The notes below the pieces were generated by a model. It worked only from the letters and a program-made list of their open reading frames with translations. It did not search any database and was not told the DNA's origin. Position numbers and translations under genes: made by a program. Positions 1 through 12,080 of a DNA stretch of 64,000 nt are shown here, in pieces; within the stretch, counting starts at the first letter, position 1; every line of letters starts with the position of its first letter. Source of the DNA: Anoplopoma fimbria. Lineage: Eukaryota > Chordata > Actinopteri > Perciformes > Anoplopomatidae. The DNA lies in NCBI RefSeq assembly GCF_027596085.1, contig NC_072456.1:18489218-18553217 (forward strand), read 5' to 3'.

Positions 1-769
1 ATTCAGCACAACAGTCCTCCCACTTGATGTAGTGGCTGCAGGCCTGTCTAAATCCACCACAGATGATCAAAGGACAGATTTGGGTTTTTTTTTTTTTCAT
101 CTGTTGCACTGCGGTTACATAATTTCATCCTCAAGCAGCTGGACTGAGGTGTCACATCTGATGTGGGCTTGAAAGCTTTGGCACCGGTTTACATGTGAAA
201 CAGTGTAGAATAGGCTGGAAGGAATTGATTTGCGCTTGCTTTGTTTGGAGGTGACTCACAGCCCTGAAATGTTTATAGGGGTGGAAAGATGTGATGTGAT
301 ACAGGACAACACACCCAGGTGACTGTCGTCGATCATGGAAGGCAGGTTAAATTAAAAGACAGTTAATGTGGCTAATTGTTTATCAAATGTTTTAGAATTG
401 AGTTTTGGCATGGCTGTATGTGTATTACTGTGTAAATCTCTGTGTACACACACTGGTTTTGTGTGGGTGTACTCCTTATCTGATTTCCTTTCATATCTGA
501 AGGCTGAAGTTTATTTCCGTACTGCGCACTGATATGGGTATTTTATTTCTGAATAACCCCTCATCAGCTGTTGGCACGGTGACTTTTGTTTGATCATAGG
601 ATGAGAGGAGTGTTTATGGTGGAGTTAACATTAAAAGGAAAGCGCAAGACCGGATAAAATCTCTTCCTCCTGTCCAACTGTTAGAAAAGTTTGAATTTAA
701 CGAATAAAAATGAATGGTTCTTTCCACTTGTACTTATATATATTTTTTAAACTCTATTTCCTCCTCCAG
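1..769 (+). other. Sequence upstream of the enc3 coding exon (5' intron or promoter-proximal)
   Basis: No open frame of interest. The last bases form a polypyrimidine tract and acceptor (tcctccag ending at 769), so the 12 nt from 770 to 781 are 5'UTR in the coding exon. The preceding sequence is intronic, and the first noncoding exon was not located. Confidence 0.6.
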
Positions 770-781
770 GTCCAAGTCAAG

Positions 782-1804
782 ATGTCTGTCAGTAACCACG
801 AAAACAGAAAGTCTCGCTCTAGTTCCGGCTCCATGAATATCCAGCTCTTCCACAAGACGACCCACGCCGACAGCCTGTTGACTCAGCTCAACCTGCTACG
901 CAAACGAAAAGTCTTCACAGATGTCATCCTCAAGGCCGGAAACAGATCCTTCCCTTGCCACCGGGCCGTCCTGGCCTCCTGTAGCCGATACTTCGAGGCC
1001 ATGTTCAGTGGCGGGCTCAGGGAGAGTCGTGATGCCGAGGTCAACTTCCACGACTCTCTCCACCCGGAGGTGCTGGAGCTGTTGCTAGACTACGCCTACT
1101 CGGCCCGAATCATCATCAACGAGGAAAACGCTGAGTCGCTCCTGGAAGCCGGCGACATGCTTCAGTTTCACGACATCAGGGACGCTGCGGCAGATTTTCT
1201 AGAAAAGAACCTGCACCAGTCGAACTGTCTGGGGATGATGCTGCTGTCGGACGCCCATCAGTGCCAGAGACTGTACGAGCTGTCGTGGAGGATGTGCCTG
1301 GCAGACTTTGCTACTCTCTTCAGGACTGAGGACTTCCTCAGCCTGCCCAGAGACAAAGTCCAGGAGCTGATCCTCAGCGAGGAGCTGGAGGTGGAGGACG
1401 AGAGCCTGGTGTACGAGGCTGTTATCGACTGGGTCAAGGCCGACATGGAGCACAGGCACAGCGAGCTGCCCGAGCTGCTGCGCTGTGTCCGTCTGGCGCT
1501 GCTCCCTGAAACGTACCTGCTAAAGAACGTTGCCTCAGAGGAGCTGGTGATGTGCCATAAGGTGGGACGGGAGATTGTGGAAGACGCAGTGCGGTGCAAA
1601 ATGAGGATCCTCCAGAATGACGGTATTGTAACGGGTTTCTGTGCCCGACCGAGGAAAGTTAGCCAGGCCCTGCTGCTGCTGGGAGGGCAGACCTTCATGT
1701 GTGATAAAGTCTACATGATCGACAACAAGACTAAGGAGATCACTCCCAAAACAGACATCCCCAGCCCCAGGAAAGAGTGCAGCGCATGTGCTATTGGTTG
1801 CAAG
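782..1804 (+). CDS. enc3: ENC/KLHL25-type BTB-Kelch protein, coding exon 1 (residues 1-341)
   Basis: First coding exon of a 589-residue BTB-BACK-Kelch protein, the same length as ENC1 and KLHL25. Such proteins bridge Cullin-3 and substrates for ubiquitylation; ENC1 also binds actin. The start is the ATG at 782, which opens the family signature MSVSNHENRKSRSSSGSMN. An ATG at 710 is in frame but lies before a good acceptor (tcctccag at 761-769), so it is intronic. The BTB domain spans about residues 44-140 (FTDVILKAGNRSFPCHRAVL) and BACK about 150-255. The first Kelch blade begins near residue 310 (LLLLGGQTF). The exon ends AAG|GTATGT after IGCK and joins 1896 in frame. Family is certain. The choice of enc3 over klhl25 or enc1 rests on remembered sequence and on the arhgef18 neighbour. 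Confidence 0.9.
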
Positions 1805-1895
1805 GTATGTAAATGATCTATATTTGAATACTTGCGTTGTCATGTAATGCTAGGTAGAAGAACACAAATATATGACTTCTCTCCATGTGTCTCAG
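1805..1895 (+). other. 91-bp intron inside the Kelch propeller coding sequence
   Basis: GTATGT donor, pyrimidine-rich 3' end and CAG acceptor. It lies between codons (phase 0), after IGCK and before VYVTGG, at the start of the second Kelch blade. Removing it restores the continuous family sequence, and it contains an in-frame stop, so it must be spliced out. Human ENC1 and KLHL25 carry their whole coding region in one exon, as far as I recall. Confidence 0.9.
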
Positions 1896-2642
1896 GTTTA
1901 TGTTACCGGAGGACGTGGCTCTGAAAACGGGGCCTCCAAAGATGTCTGGGTCTACGACACGTTACACGACGAGTGGTCCAAAGCTTCTCCTATGCTGGTA
2001 GCCAGATTCGGACACGGGGCCGCGGAGCTCGACCACATGCTGTATGTCGTGGGAGGACACACTTCTCTCGCAGGATCCTTCCCCGCATCTCCATCTGTGT
2101 CCCTCAAACAGGTGGAGCAGTACGACCCTCAGACCAATAAATGGACGCTGGTGGCTCCACTCCGAGAGGGGGTGAGCAACGCTGCCGTCGTCGGCGCCAA
2201 AAACAAACTCTTTGCCTTTGGGGGCACCAGTGTAAACAGAGACAAATACCCCAAGGTGCAGTGCTTTGACCCTTGCGAGAACCGGTGGACTGTGCCGGCC
2301 GCCTGTCCGCAGCTGTGGCGCTACACGGCAGCGGCAGTGGTTGGCAACCACGTCGTCGTGATCGGAGGCGACACCGAATTCTCAGCCAGCTCCGCGTACC
2401 GGTTCAACAGCGAGACGTACCAGTGGTCAAAGTTTGGAGATGTCACGGCCAAACGGATCAGCTGTCATGCGGTGGCGTCAGGAAACAGACTATATGTGGT
2501 CGGGGGCTACTTCGGGGCTCAGAGGTGTAAAACACTAGACTGTTACGATCCCTCGTCGGACTCCTGGGACAGTGTGACCAGTGTGCCCTACTCACTCATT
2601 CCCACCGCCTTCGTCAGCACATGGAAGTACCTCTCAGCATAG
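1896..2642 (+). CDS. enc3: ENC/KLHL25-type BTB-Kelch protein, coding exon 2 (residues 342-589)
   Basis: Second coding exon, following the acceptor at 1894-1895 (gtgtctcag). It encodes the rest of the six-bladed Kelch propeller. The paired-glycine strands are visible as VYVTGGRGSENG, LYVVGGHTSLAG, LFAFGGTSV, VVVIGGDTEFS and LYVVGGYFGAQ. The protein ends in the family tail VPYSLIPTAFVSTWK followed by YLSA and TAG at 2640-2642. The propeller is the expected substrate-binding face. A strong splice donor (AG|GTGAGT) lies only 20 nt after the stop, so the 3'UTR is probably continued in a distant exon. Confidence 0.92.
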   Translation, partial: VYVTGGRGSENGASKDVWVYDTLHDEWSKASPMLVARFGHGAAELDHMLYVVGGHTSLAGSFPASPSVSLKQVEQYDPQTNKWTLVAPLREGVSNAAVVGAKNKLFAFGGTSVNRDKYPKVQCFDPCENRWTVPAACPQLWRYTAAAVVGNHVVVIGGDTEFSASSAYRFNSETYQWSKFGDVTAKRISCHAVASGNRLYVVGGYFGAQRCKTLDCYDPSSDSWDSVTSVPYSLIPTAFVSTWKYLSA

Positions 2643-4084
2643 AGACAAACACGCTCTTTGAGGTGAGTAATTGTAGTTTCCCTAAACTGACACAAACAAA
2701 CAAAATGTCAATTATATGTGCTATTTATAGCATCACTTGTATTGTCAGATCACAAATGGTAACTCACTTTGTGGAACAAAACTATCTTCAGATAATTCAC
2801 ACGACACGGTTAGGTAACAGAGGTAAATGTCAGTTTGAACTGGACAAGGCCAGTTTAATAGCCCCTCACTGTTTTCACGGTTGCCAGTGGTTACAGTTAC
2901 ACATTATCTAGCTGCTGCGACGGCTGGGTGTTGGATAAACATGGTGCAATCCTGGTTTGGAGAGCAGGAGGAATGTCAGCACTGCTGGTAATTACAGAGC
3001 GAGAGCTACAGCACAGGACCCCTGTCACTGACGGAGCGAGGTGGAGAGGCAGGGATCAGGTCTGTGCCTGTAGTGGGCCGAGCGCTCTGCTCCGAGCATG
3101 AGTCAGTACCTTAACGGTTGTAACTTATAAAAAGGTGATGTGACACATGGTGTTTAACATATGGAGGCGCTTAGAGCCAGAGGAGCACAAGGAGCCATCG
3201 GTGAGATGAGATAAGAGCCGAAACAAAGCTTATATGTGATGCACAACTTAAAATCTTTAACATATTTGAAAAAACCTAATATAAAAGATAATTTTCCCCC
3301 AAAAGTCCAATGAACGCCTAGCACTACAAGCCCACCTTTTTTTAAATAATATTAATAATACATTATCATATTGCACCTTTCTCAAAGTGCTTTAAAGGAC
3401 AAAAAGAAAGTACCATATGTGCTGACAGACGCCAGGGCAATCTGTTCTGCTTAAAAGTAAAAAAAAAAAAAAAGTAGTCTAGTGGGGATAAAAAGGAAAG
3501 GATACATCTCAAGGGTAAAGTAATATGATTGACTTGGATGTTGCATACCACATCAGTGAAGAATTGCTCGGCCTCATCTGCCTGAAGGGATGACAGGTGG
3601 CGGTTTTCACGGCTTCATGTGAGAGAAGACATGATGCATTTTTCCTGAGGTGTTTTCAGTTTTTGGTTTTTTTATACTGGGTGAGAATGGAGGAATGGAG
3701 GGGCTGGTAGATGAAACAAGAAGAGGATGTACAGTGATGCATAGAAGGTTTTGCAGGTTGTTTACATGCGCCTGGTGGTAGAGATAGTTTTAAGTTTCAT
3801 GACGTGGCCTGTCCTCTTATCTTATTTTTGCAGCGATGCAATCATTGGAAAAATGCTTTTTTTAAAAGCCCAGACTATGCTGCATTTGTTTATGGTTGGT
3901 TTTGTAGTTTCATATTTATTGGAGGCTTTACAAAGCACATGTTTGAATTTATGTATAATTTTGTGCTATAGGGTCAATGGTTTAATGCAGCCCATTTGCC
4001 ATACAGCTCTAGTCTGACATCAAAACACTATGCAACGTTTACATTTATTTACTTTTTTTCAGAGGGTTGATACCATCCTTATAT

Positions 4085-4200
4085 TTGTCTGTTCAATATA
4101 AGGCAGTTAGCCAGTAAGCTTAGCTTAACACAAAGACTGGAGACAGGGGGAACAGGGGAGACTGGCTGTCCGAATGTCCACCAGCCTAGCTCTTGTTTTC
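4085..4200. repeat. Fish interspersed repeat fragment
   Basis: Contains the phrase ttagcttaacacaaagactg followed by gagacagggggaacag, a combination I recognise from a dispersed teleost repeat. The class is not determinable from this fragment. Confidence 0.4.
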
Positions 4201-4650
4201 AGTCCTTCACTATGCATGTTTACTATTATGATATATCAGTCTGGTGAAGTCTGTTGTTTGCATTTATTGCAATACCCCCTCAACAGTTGAAGGTTAAGTT
4301 TATAGTATTTCAAGTTGTTATCAAGAAAAAAATTCTGAGACTGATGTAAATAAGAATCCTGAGGTGCTGAAGTAAATAGTGTGCAAAGTAAGGCAGATCG
4401 GTAATTTTCTCTCTCTGAAGTTTGGATGAATCATACTCTTCTTTACTGCAAAACAACTTTCTGTCAGGAGTACGGGGAAGTGACTCCGAACAAACTCCTT
4501 TTTATGCTGCCAACAACTTTGAAAGTTAAGCTGAGCGGAAGCAAGTGAGAAGCAGAGGGCTTATGTGTGACTTGTGTCTACAGTAAACAGCTGGATATGA
4601 TGGAGCTGGGGGCTTAGCCTTATGAGGCTGCTGGTATGGACTGCTAGCCT

Positions 4651-4675
4651 GTTTTTTTTTTTTTTTTTTTTTTTT
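4651..4675. repeat. Poly-T tract
   Basis: Uninterrupted run of about 24 T, possibly the A-tail of an antisense retroposed fragment. Confidence 0.8.
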
Positions 4676-5280
4676 GGCCAGGACGGAGACAGACAGACAG
4701 GCTGGCTATGAAAGATCAAGGCCCAGCATCTCTGTGAACTCTTGCAGTTACGGTGGCTACCGTCCCGCTGCCGGCTGCCTTTCTGTTTTAATTACAGCAG
4801 GCATGGAAAAAGCTCAGATTTCCAGCTTGTTAGGCAGGCGTCCTACCCTGACGCTGGTCCACTCCCTCTCAGCCGAGACACAGGGGCTTGTGAGGAGAAT
4901 TGAAGTGGAAAAAAATGTAGGGGAGCAACAAAGTGACACGGAGTAGGACACACACACACAAACACACATATATAGAGAGAGAGGGAGATGAAGCGTAGAG
5001 AGGGTAAGACCAGGAGAGGCAAAGCTATATTTTGCACCATTTGGCAGCCGAGACTAACGCCTGACTAAAAATACTTTGCACCCGAGCTTGTCAACTTTCA
5101 GCTGGGGTCAGAGAGAAAAAATAATTGTGTGTATGCATGCAAGTATGTGTGTTTGTGTAAGTGTGTGTTCTTTTATGTTTACGATGGGGCCGAAAACCAC
5201 CAGTCAGCTGTTCAAGTATTCACTAGTAGTATTGTGAGTTTGAACACAGTCGTGAAACCACTGGTTTTCCACTCATACTA

Positions 5281-5285
5281 CTCTG

Positions 5286-5355
<70 letters not shown>

Positions 5356-5357
5356 AA
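5281..5357. repeat. Compound (CT)n(CA)n microsatellite
   Basis: A CT run passes directly into a CA run of more than 20 units. It lies inside the putative enc3 3'UTR intron. Confidence 0.95.
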
Positions 5358-8042
5358 AGAGGCAGTCACATTGCTGGCATTGCCTGTCCTTTAAAAAGCC
5401 AGCCATCCTTACTCTAATTTTGGAGGAATGAAGGTGTGGCCTGCATTCCCATTAGTAAAGATTTGTAAATGTTGCCCTGCGGTCGAGGCCCTGCAGTTGT
5501 CCTCGCAGTTTGCGTGGCCTGGATGGGATTACCAGCCTTTTTGTCACCACGTTCTACTGTAGTTTGTGGCCCTGTGCATTTCCACCAGATGTGAGTAACC
5601 ACAGACTCCAGGGCCAAACCCAGAACCCACTGTTGATGGAAAAGTATTTGTAAATGTTAAGGCATTATGGGTAGTGTTTGTTATGGTCCAGGCAGGAGGA
5701 GTAAATAACCCTTAAAGGCTAAAAACATGGCCAAAAACGAGTTTTAGTGCAATATATGACCACTGCCTGTTCAAACTTTACAATTAGTAAAGTAACATCA
5801 TCATGGTTTAATCTGGTTAGTTGTTGGTACCAGACTACAGCCAGACAGGATGTAACCACAGATCCCTGCACAACGTTCAGGACAATATCTCTCTCTCTCT
5901 CTCTCTCTCCCCCCCCCTTTAAACCACTGACCTATAACGACCCCAGAAATGACTGTTATCTACACTTGAGCCTTTGTTATCTTAGCCTTCCTCTTTTTTT
6001 TTCCTCCACCCCTCCCTCCTCATCACCCCTCTCCGCTCCTAAAAACCACAGACATAAGCAGCATTCTCTTGTTTTAGCAGCTTCCAGCTCTTATGAGGTG
6101 GGCACGGCTCTGTGTGATGGGGTACACCTGGAGAGGTCAGGGGCCACCGAGGGGGTCCTCGGCAGGCTCTCTGCTTCCCCAGACAGCTGCTGTAAAATGG
6201 AAAGGTCACGGTGGGATCAGGGAGGAGGAGCACAGAGGCCCCAGTCACTCAATACTAATGTTTTATTAATGCCTTGCTGTGAGGGCCACCAGGAACACAA
6301 GCTGAATGAGGCTTTTATTGTGGCATCTGTGTACAACAACGATTCCCCCCCCCTCCCTTCTCTCAGACACACACATGCACAGTCAGAGTCAGCACGTGCG
6401 CACACACACTTCTTCTTCACTCCCTTGAGTAATCAATCTGCCACATTACAGTCCTCGCTGCGGCTGCTTAAATTTGCATAAACCTAATGGAGTTTTTATT
6501 GGTCTTTTCTCCATGCTGTGAGTAACAAAAAGGAAAAGGGGAGAAAAGATGCTTAAAATGGCTGAATAATCACCCAGACTAATTTGATTACGCCCTTAAA
6601 AAGAAGCGAGCTGTCATACAGTTACAGGGGCCTCTTCAGTAATCCAGCTGGGACGGGACACAGTGTGTCTGCCTGGTAATTAATCTGAATTACGTAATAT
6701 TTGCTGAAGTAGTACCGAAGTGGCGCCTATTTACAGAGACGCTCTTTGTTCTCAATCTTAAACTTGAGTTCCTGCAAGGAGTCATTGAGAATCCATTTAC
6801 GTTGCAGCTGTACCAAGATACTTGTGTCTCTGAGCTCACCAAGGAGTCCTTTATCCGACCATGAAAACAATGCAACCTCATGTAAATGAAGTCACCGTGA
6901 TTCATTCGTTAGTCAATTCAGTGCGATTCTTTGTGGTCATTAGTAAACATGGCACAGACCCTGTTATACTCAAGGACAGATAAAGAAAGACGACTCAGCT
7001 TTGGTGTGGTGCATCGTGGGTAATTGGGCCTCCTAGAAGATGCAGATTGAGCCCAAGATGCACTTAAGCTAAAACAAATGCAGATGAATGTCAATAATGG
7101 GTGTCGTTCATTTGATAAATGTGGCCTATAGTCTTGTGCTGGCATCCCTCACAGCATCACACTGCGGTTACTGCAGTGGACAAGACCAAAGACACACAAG
7201 GGCATCTGGGTACTTTCTGGGTCACAGTTATTAACCCGGCCACCTGTTGGCACTCCAGACATGTTAGTCCCTGTTGGCAGAAGGAAGTCAGATTTGTGAA
7301 GGTCGTTATGATTGTTTTGGCGCAGTGGGAGTTGAAACACAAAGTTTGAATGCAAGTCAGGATAAGTTTGTCCGCATAAACAACTGTGGTGAAAAAGTGA
7401 ACAGTGTGGCCTCTAAAGCTCAGTGTTGAGTAGAATTGACCTTGACATGACAGGTAATAACGACGCAACTGTGAGGCAGTCTGGAGCTCATTTCTGGTGA
7501 CAGCGGGATCCTTGTTGTGAGCGGCCAAGGGAGCTGAAGTTTGATGATGCGAGACGGGGATGGCATTTTTTACATGAATGTATTATTGATGACAGACACA
7601 TAACCTTTGTGGGTCAGAGTGTATCTCTATGGAATAGAATATCTTTTTCTTCCCTTCTGGGTTATTGATTTATTTATTTTTTAAGTTCCGTATTTCAGAA
7701 GAAATCAAAGTTAAATCCGAATAGTGTTTTTGGATCGGTATGATATTTACTCTCCTACTATGTGCACCTTCCTGACATAGTTGACCTCGGTTGAAACCCT
7801 GCCGGTGTCCTGAGAACATGATGCAGCATGTGAAAGCCCACTCTCTTTGCAGTAGATAGAAATAGAGGACTAAATATAAAGCTGCAACTCTTATGAAACA
7901 GTGATATTGTGGTTGTTGGAACGTTGAGTAGAGCGCCAGAGTATTTAAGATTCAGAGGGATGCTCTTCATCATCTGCACTTCTGAGAGATTAGAACACCA
8001 GCAGCAGAAGTTAAAAAGTGCAGGCAGTGACCAACGCACATG

Positions 8043-8046
<4 letters not shown>

Positions 8047-8093
<47 letters not shown>
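8047..8093. repeat. (GA)n microsatellite
   Basis: About 23 uninterrupted GA units. Confidence 0.95.
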
Positions 8094-8094
<1 letters not shown>

Positions 8095-9439
8095 AGCAAT
8101 GGAAACTTCCATCAGCCCTGCAGTTGTATGTGTTACAGTAAGTGCTGCTACTGAGGTTTTACTTTGATCAGGAAGGGTGATCTGAGTTTGTATTGCAGGA
8201 AATGTGCTGTTAATGCTTGGTTACAGGGCTGGGTATCAAATTCCTTTTTTTGGCACCAACTGGCAAGCACTGAAAGCTGGCATCGAACGTGTGGCCAGAT
8301 TTGTTGTTGACTTATTCTGTCATTATTTAAATTCAGATTAATGCGATCATTTTGCCGATAAGATTACTAGTTCTTATACATCTGTTTGGGTTTATACAAC
8401 ATTGAAGACTGAGAAGTGTGGAATAATAGTAGAGGAATACTTCACTGGTTGCCTAGCAACCGCACCGTTATGATAAGACACCAGGAAACCACTGTGCAAG
8501 GCGAAGAAGTAAAAATGGTACATAACACCCTGTAAAACCACAACTTTTTTTTATTAGCAGCTGTAAGGATTAAACAACATAGATGTAAAAACTTTTAAAT
8601 CAGGCTGCACATATGTGATTCAGATCTGTTTTATTCATTCAACATCGTGAAACAGCATAAATCACATGGAAACTGATCTTTTACATTTTGATCCATACAT
8701 CAGATACAGGTCAGATTTTTCTTATTTTATTTTTTGTTAACGCTACCTCAGTCTGAAGAATGATATAGAAATGCATAGAACATTTGCGTCACTCTTACTT
8801 GTACTTGGTTGGCATCAACCGGCCAGAGTAATTCTTCCAGAAAGTTTAAATGCAGCTTTGTTTCTTACTCTGAAGCTAGTTTAAAACCTTTGTCTGCCTC
8901 TCTGTTGTACTTCCAGTAGTGCAGTGCTCTCCGGCTGTGTCCCACTGTTATGCTTCGGGCGATGTATTCACAACAGTAACAGATGCGTATGGATCAGTTG
9001 AGGCTTCAGTAGTATCAGCCGGCTTTGTCAGCCATGGAAATGAGAACTCATTAGGTTATCTAAACAAGTCCCCAGCAGAGCCAGCCTGTAACTGCCTTTT
9101 CTCCAATGCCTTTTTAGAATAATAGAGCACACTCACACAGCCTTCCTCCCCCCATGCCAGACCCGAGTTATTATCAAAAACATGCAAATTAGATGTTATC
9201 ATTTCAACCCAACCCCCCAAATATCCAGTGGAACATTCCTTCATAACAGCAGGGGAGGAAAATTAGATTCTGATATATTTGGTGTTATAAAGAAAGGCCA
9301 TAGAATGTTCAAAGTTGTATATCATGTTGTATATAATGTAGTAAACATTTTGCTTTACACATTTGAGAATTTTAAATTTGATCTATAAGAAAGCCTCTTA
9401 CTGTACGAATTATATCGGGATAAAGCAGATGAGCAGATG

Positions 9440-9780
9440 TTTTTGGGAATATGTGTGTAGTCCAGAGAAGCTTATCCTTCCAGCGTGGGGTCTTCTCCAC
9501 GGCCGCCCTCAGATATTTATTACCTAGCGACATAAATGGCTTGAGCAGCTTAATCCCACATGCCAAGAGGACTTTAGTTAAATAACGCCCCATCCTGAGG
9601 CATTATTAACGCTATGTGGGTAAGCCTGATAAAATGGCATGGCGATAAGCTGATGTGTAGCGCGGAGGAACCGAAGTCCCAGCATTCCTCTGCACTCCCT
9701 GAGAATGTCCAGGCCGCCCCTTGTGTCATGTGGTCGGTCCTCATACAGCAGAGTTCACAGGACCCAAACATTAATCTCCC
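9440..9780. other. Complex non-repetitive block, candidate conserved noncoding element
   Basis: About 340 bp of high-complexity sequence free of simple repeats, immediately before the putative 3'UTR exon and unlike the low-complexity sequence around it. No coding frame is convincing. Only the composition is seen; conservation is a guess that needs a cross-species alignment. Confidence 0.25.
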
Positions 9781-9798
9781 TCTTGTCTCTTTCCCCAG

Positions 9799-11395
9799 AT
9801 CAGCAGTGGTGTCTGGTATGCAGGCATGTGTTCTCTCTTCACCGGCTGCACAGAGGAGGAGGAGGAGGATGAGGAGGAGGAGGAAGAGGAAGAGTTTGTC
9901 TAGTCCTGCAGTGGCTCCATCCAGCTGGATTCACATTATCTTCAGCTGCAGAGAAGCGAAAAGGCCTGAGTCCCAGAGACAGCCCAGAGACTGGAAGTGT
10001 CCGGCCTCTTTCCACCTGATCTGTTGACTCGTACTTCTTGTGTAACTTTCCCATGAAGCCCCTTGTCTGAGCTGGACTCGTTGCCATGTATACTGCAGGG
10101 ACCTCACAATCTCTATCTACCATGTGAAGCACAGCCAGGAAGCGGACTGATACTATAGATGTGTGCTCTGGGATTTCCAAACTGATCTTGTTCCACCTAC
10201 TGGGGCAAATCTGCTGCCGCTCAACTGACTCACTCCATCATGTAATATGTGTATCACCTCGCCAGTAGATTACCAGTTTAACAGACTAAGGATTTATCAG
10301 TGTCCCTCACTGACATGTTGTTTTACAGTGAACTAAAAAAGAAAGTCAGATGGTCCTTTTTGTTGTGGTTGCTCTCCCCTCCTGTCACTGGGTGTTTACT
10401 CAGGTGTAATTTATTGTGACTGCTGATGGACTGAATTAGACCTTTGCTATGCCAGGCGTATGGAGAAGGAGAGAGGACATTTTGGGGAAGTGTATGATTT
10501 TGTGCACAGAAACAATCTTCCTGTCTTTATTTTTAGCCTTTGGACTCGGGCTTCCCTCAATTTTGGTAAGCTAAATTTGTATCATCCTCCTCGACTTAAA
10601 ATACATGCTCGCAAGAGAGAATGTGGCCATTGCGGCCGAAGAAGATTTCTGTTTCAAGATGTTTTTTTCAAACTATGATTTTGTCATTTTTTTGTGTATA
10701 TTGTGTCTCAGGGTTATGTTTTGTTTTTCCTGTATTTGCTCAAGGAAGGGTAACGTCTTCTAACACGTCTGCTAACGTCTTCGCTTTTTTTTGTGAATGT
10801 ACTATCTTGTGATAAAGAGTTTTAGAATACATTCTTACATTGTTTTTTCAAGTGTAAATGTATGATTACGTTTAATAGCAGTTGTCGTATTTATAACATA
10901 TATGTTTATATATAAACATATATATTGCCAAAACCTGAATGGCTAATCTTCCTGCCTCTCTGGATTTAAATAACAAAAGCTAAGTGTGTCCAAAGTAGTT
11001 AATACTTTCTAGCTATGGTATTATTTTTTCATTTTATATTTCAGGATCTTTAATGGAAGTCTTTTGTGTTTATAGTTTGTATATTTTGCTTTGTAATGAA
11101 TTTGTAGAAGCCTTTGATTTGCACATTTTGTACAAAGAAAACTCTTAATGGTCTTAATTTTGTATCGTTGTCTTAACCCAGCTTGGGTAGTGTGAATAAT
11201 CAGTGTTTTTGTAGCAAATTATCAAGTTGTTTCTCTTTGAACTATCTTCATTTTCTCAGTGTGCAAGTCTGCAATTTTCCAATGTATCGAAGTATATATC
11301 AAATACACTGATATACTAAGCTTTTACTGATAAACCATCTGTTACTCCGTGTTCTACAGTTCACCACTGATCAATAAACATCTTGTTGAAAACAT
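9799..11395 (+). other. enc3: Putative terminal noncoding 3'UTR exon of enc3
   Basis: Follows a good acceptor and runs without a coding frame, becoming T- and A-rich towards a canonical AATAAA at 11373. About 15-30 nt beyond the signal comes a T/GT-rich stretch, as expected downstream of a cleavage site. Its assignment to enc3 is by position, strand and the donor just after the enc3 stop. A separate noncoding transcript is the alternative. Confidence 0.55.
11373..11378 (+). terminator. enc3: Polyadenylation signal AATAAA (plus strand)
   Basis: Canonical hexamer followed by a GT/T-rich region (11400-11425). It is the best polyadenylation site on the plus strand downstream of the enc3 coding region. 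Confidence 0.6.
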
Positions 11396-11720
11396 ATTTT
11401 CTGTTGTTTGTCCTCTTGTTTTCCAAGGAATGATGGGAATTCAGCAGCTGTGCCATTAAAACAGTGTGGGCAGCCATATAATCACACAGGTACTCTTAAC
11501 GTTCCTGGAATAGTTTCCAAACGCAGGTTAGGAGTGGTTTTGGTATTTTACCAGGAACACCCGTCTCCTTCCTCCTGTCTGTGTGCGCACTTAAGATCCA
11601 CCAAGATGAACAGTCCATTCTCTGTCTCTCTTTATAATCCCCCCTTGTCATAGCCATATCACACATTGTAGTTATGTGGTATGTGAAGAGCAAGCCTCTT
11701 CTGCCCTGGCACTCACATGG

Positions 11721-12080
11721 AGAGATGGAAGAAGTACTCTGATCTCGTACTTATTTACAAGTAGCAATACCACAGTGTAGAAATGCAAGTAAAAGTCATG
11801 CATTCAAATTTTTACTTTGAATACTGCCAATCATTATAGGAATATTATTATTGATGCATTCATGTGTAAATCACTTAAATGTTGAAGCTGGTAATGATAG
11901 GGTTAATTCTAATAACTTTATATATTGCTTGTGAATTTCCCCTACAGGGATCTGTTCAGTTTGATCTTAATCCACTATATAACATAATTCATTCAGTGGA
12001 TTAGAAGGATATACTCAAGCATAGTACCAGCCCCTCAAAATTGCACTTAAGAAAATGTATTTAGTTACTTTCCACCACTG
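11721..12080 (-). mobile_element. Nonautonomous fish DNA repeat with CAGTGGTGGAA-like ends
   Basis: On the minus strand the element opens CAGTGGTGGAAAGTAACTAA and continues with the AAGTAC-rich sequence common in teleost genomes. It closes with gaagtacttc-type sequence and a degraded ccatct end. There is no open frame. A second copy in the opposite orientation lies at 16321. I take it as a short nonautonomous DNA transposon, class uncertain. Confidence 0.55.

Larger units (their letters stand above)
2663..9798 (+). other. Putative 7.1-kb intron within the enc3 3'UTR
   Basis: Bounded by a strong donor (AG|GTGAGTAA at 2663) and a strong acceptor (tctctttccccag ending at 9798). No exon was recognised in between; longer open frames here are simple-repeat or low-complexity. 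It contains a poly-T run at 4651, microsatellites at 5281 and 8047, a fish interspersed-repeat fragment near 4085-4200 and a complex non-repetitive block at 9440-9780. Inferred from splice signals only. Confidence 0.5.

Noticed and set aside
710..781. In-frame upstream ATG extending the Kelch protein by 24 residues
   Set aside because: The extension crosses a polypyrimidine tract and a good acceptor, and the family start MSVS is conserved at 782.
5747..6481. 244-codon plus-strand open frame
   Set aside because: Crosses CT and CA simple repeats, shows no domain, and lies in the putative 3'UTR intron.
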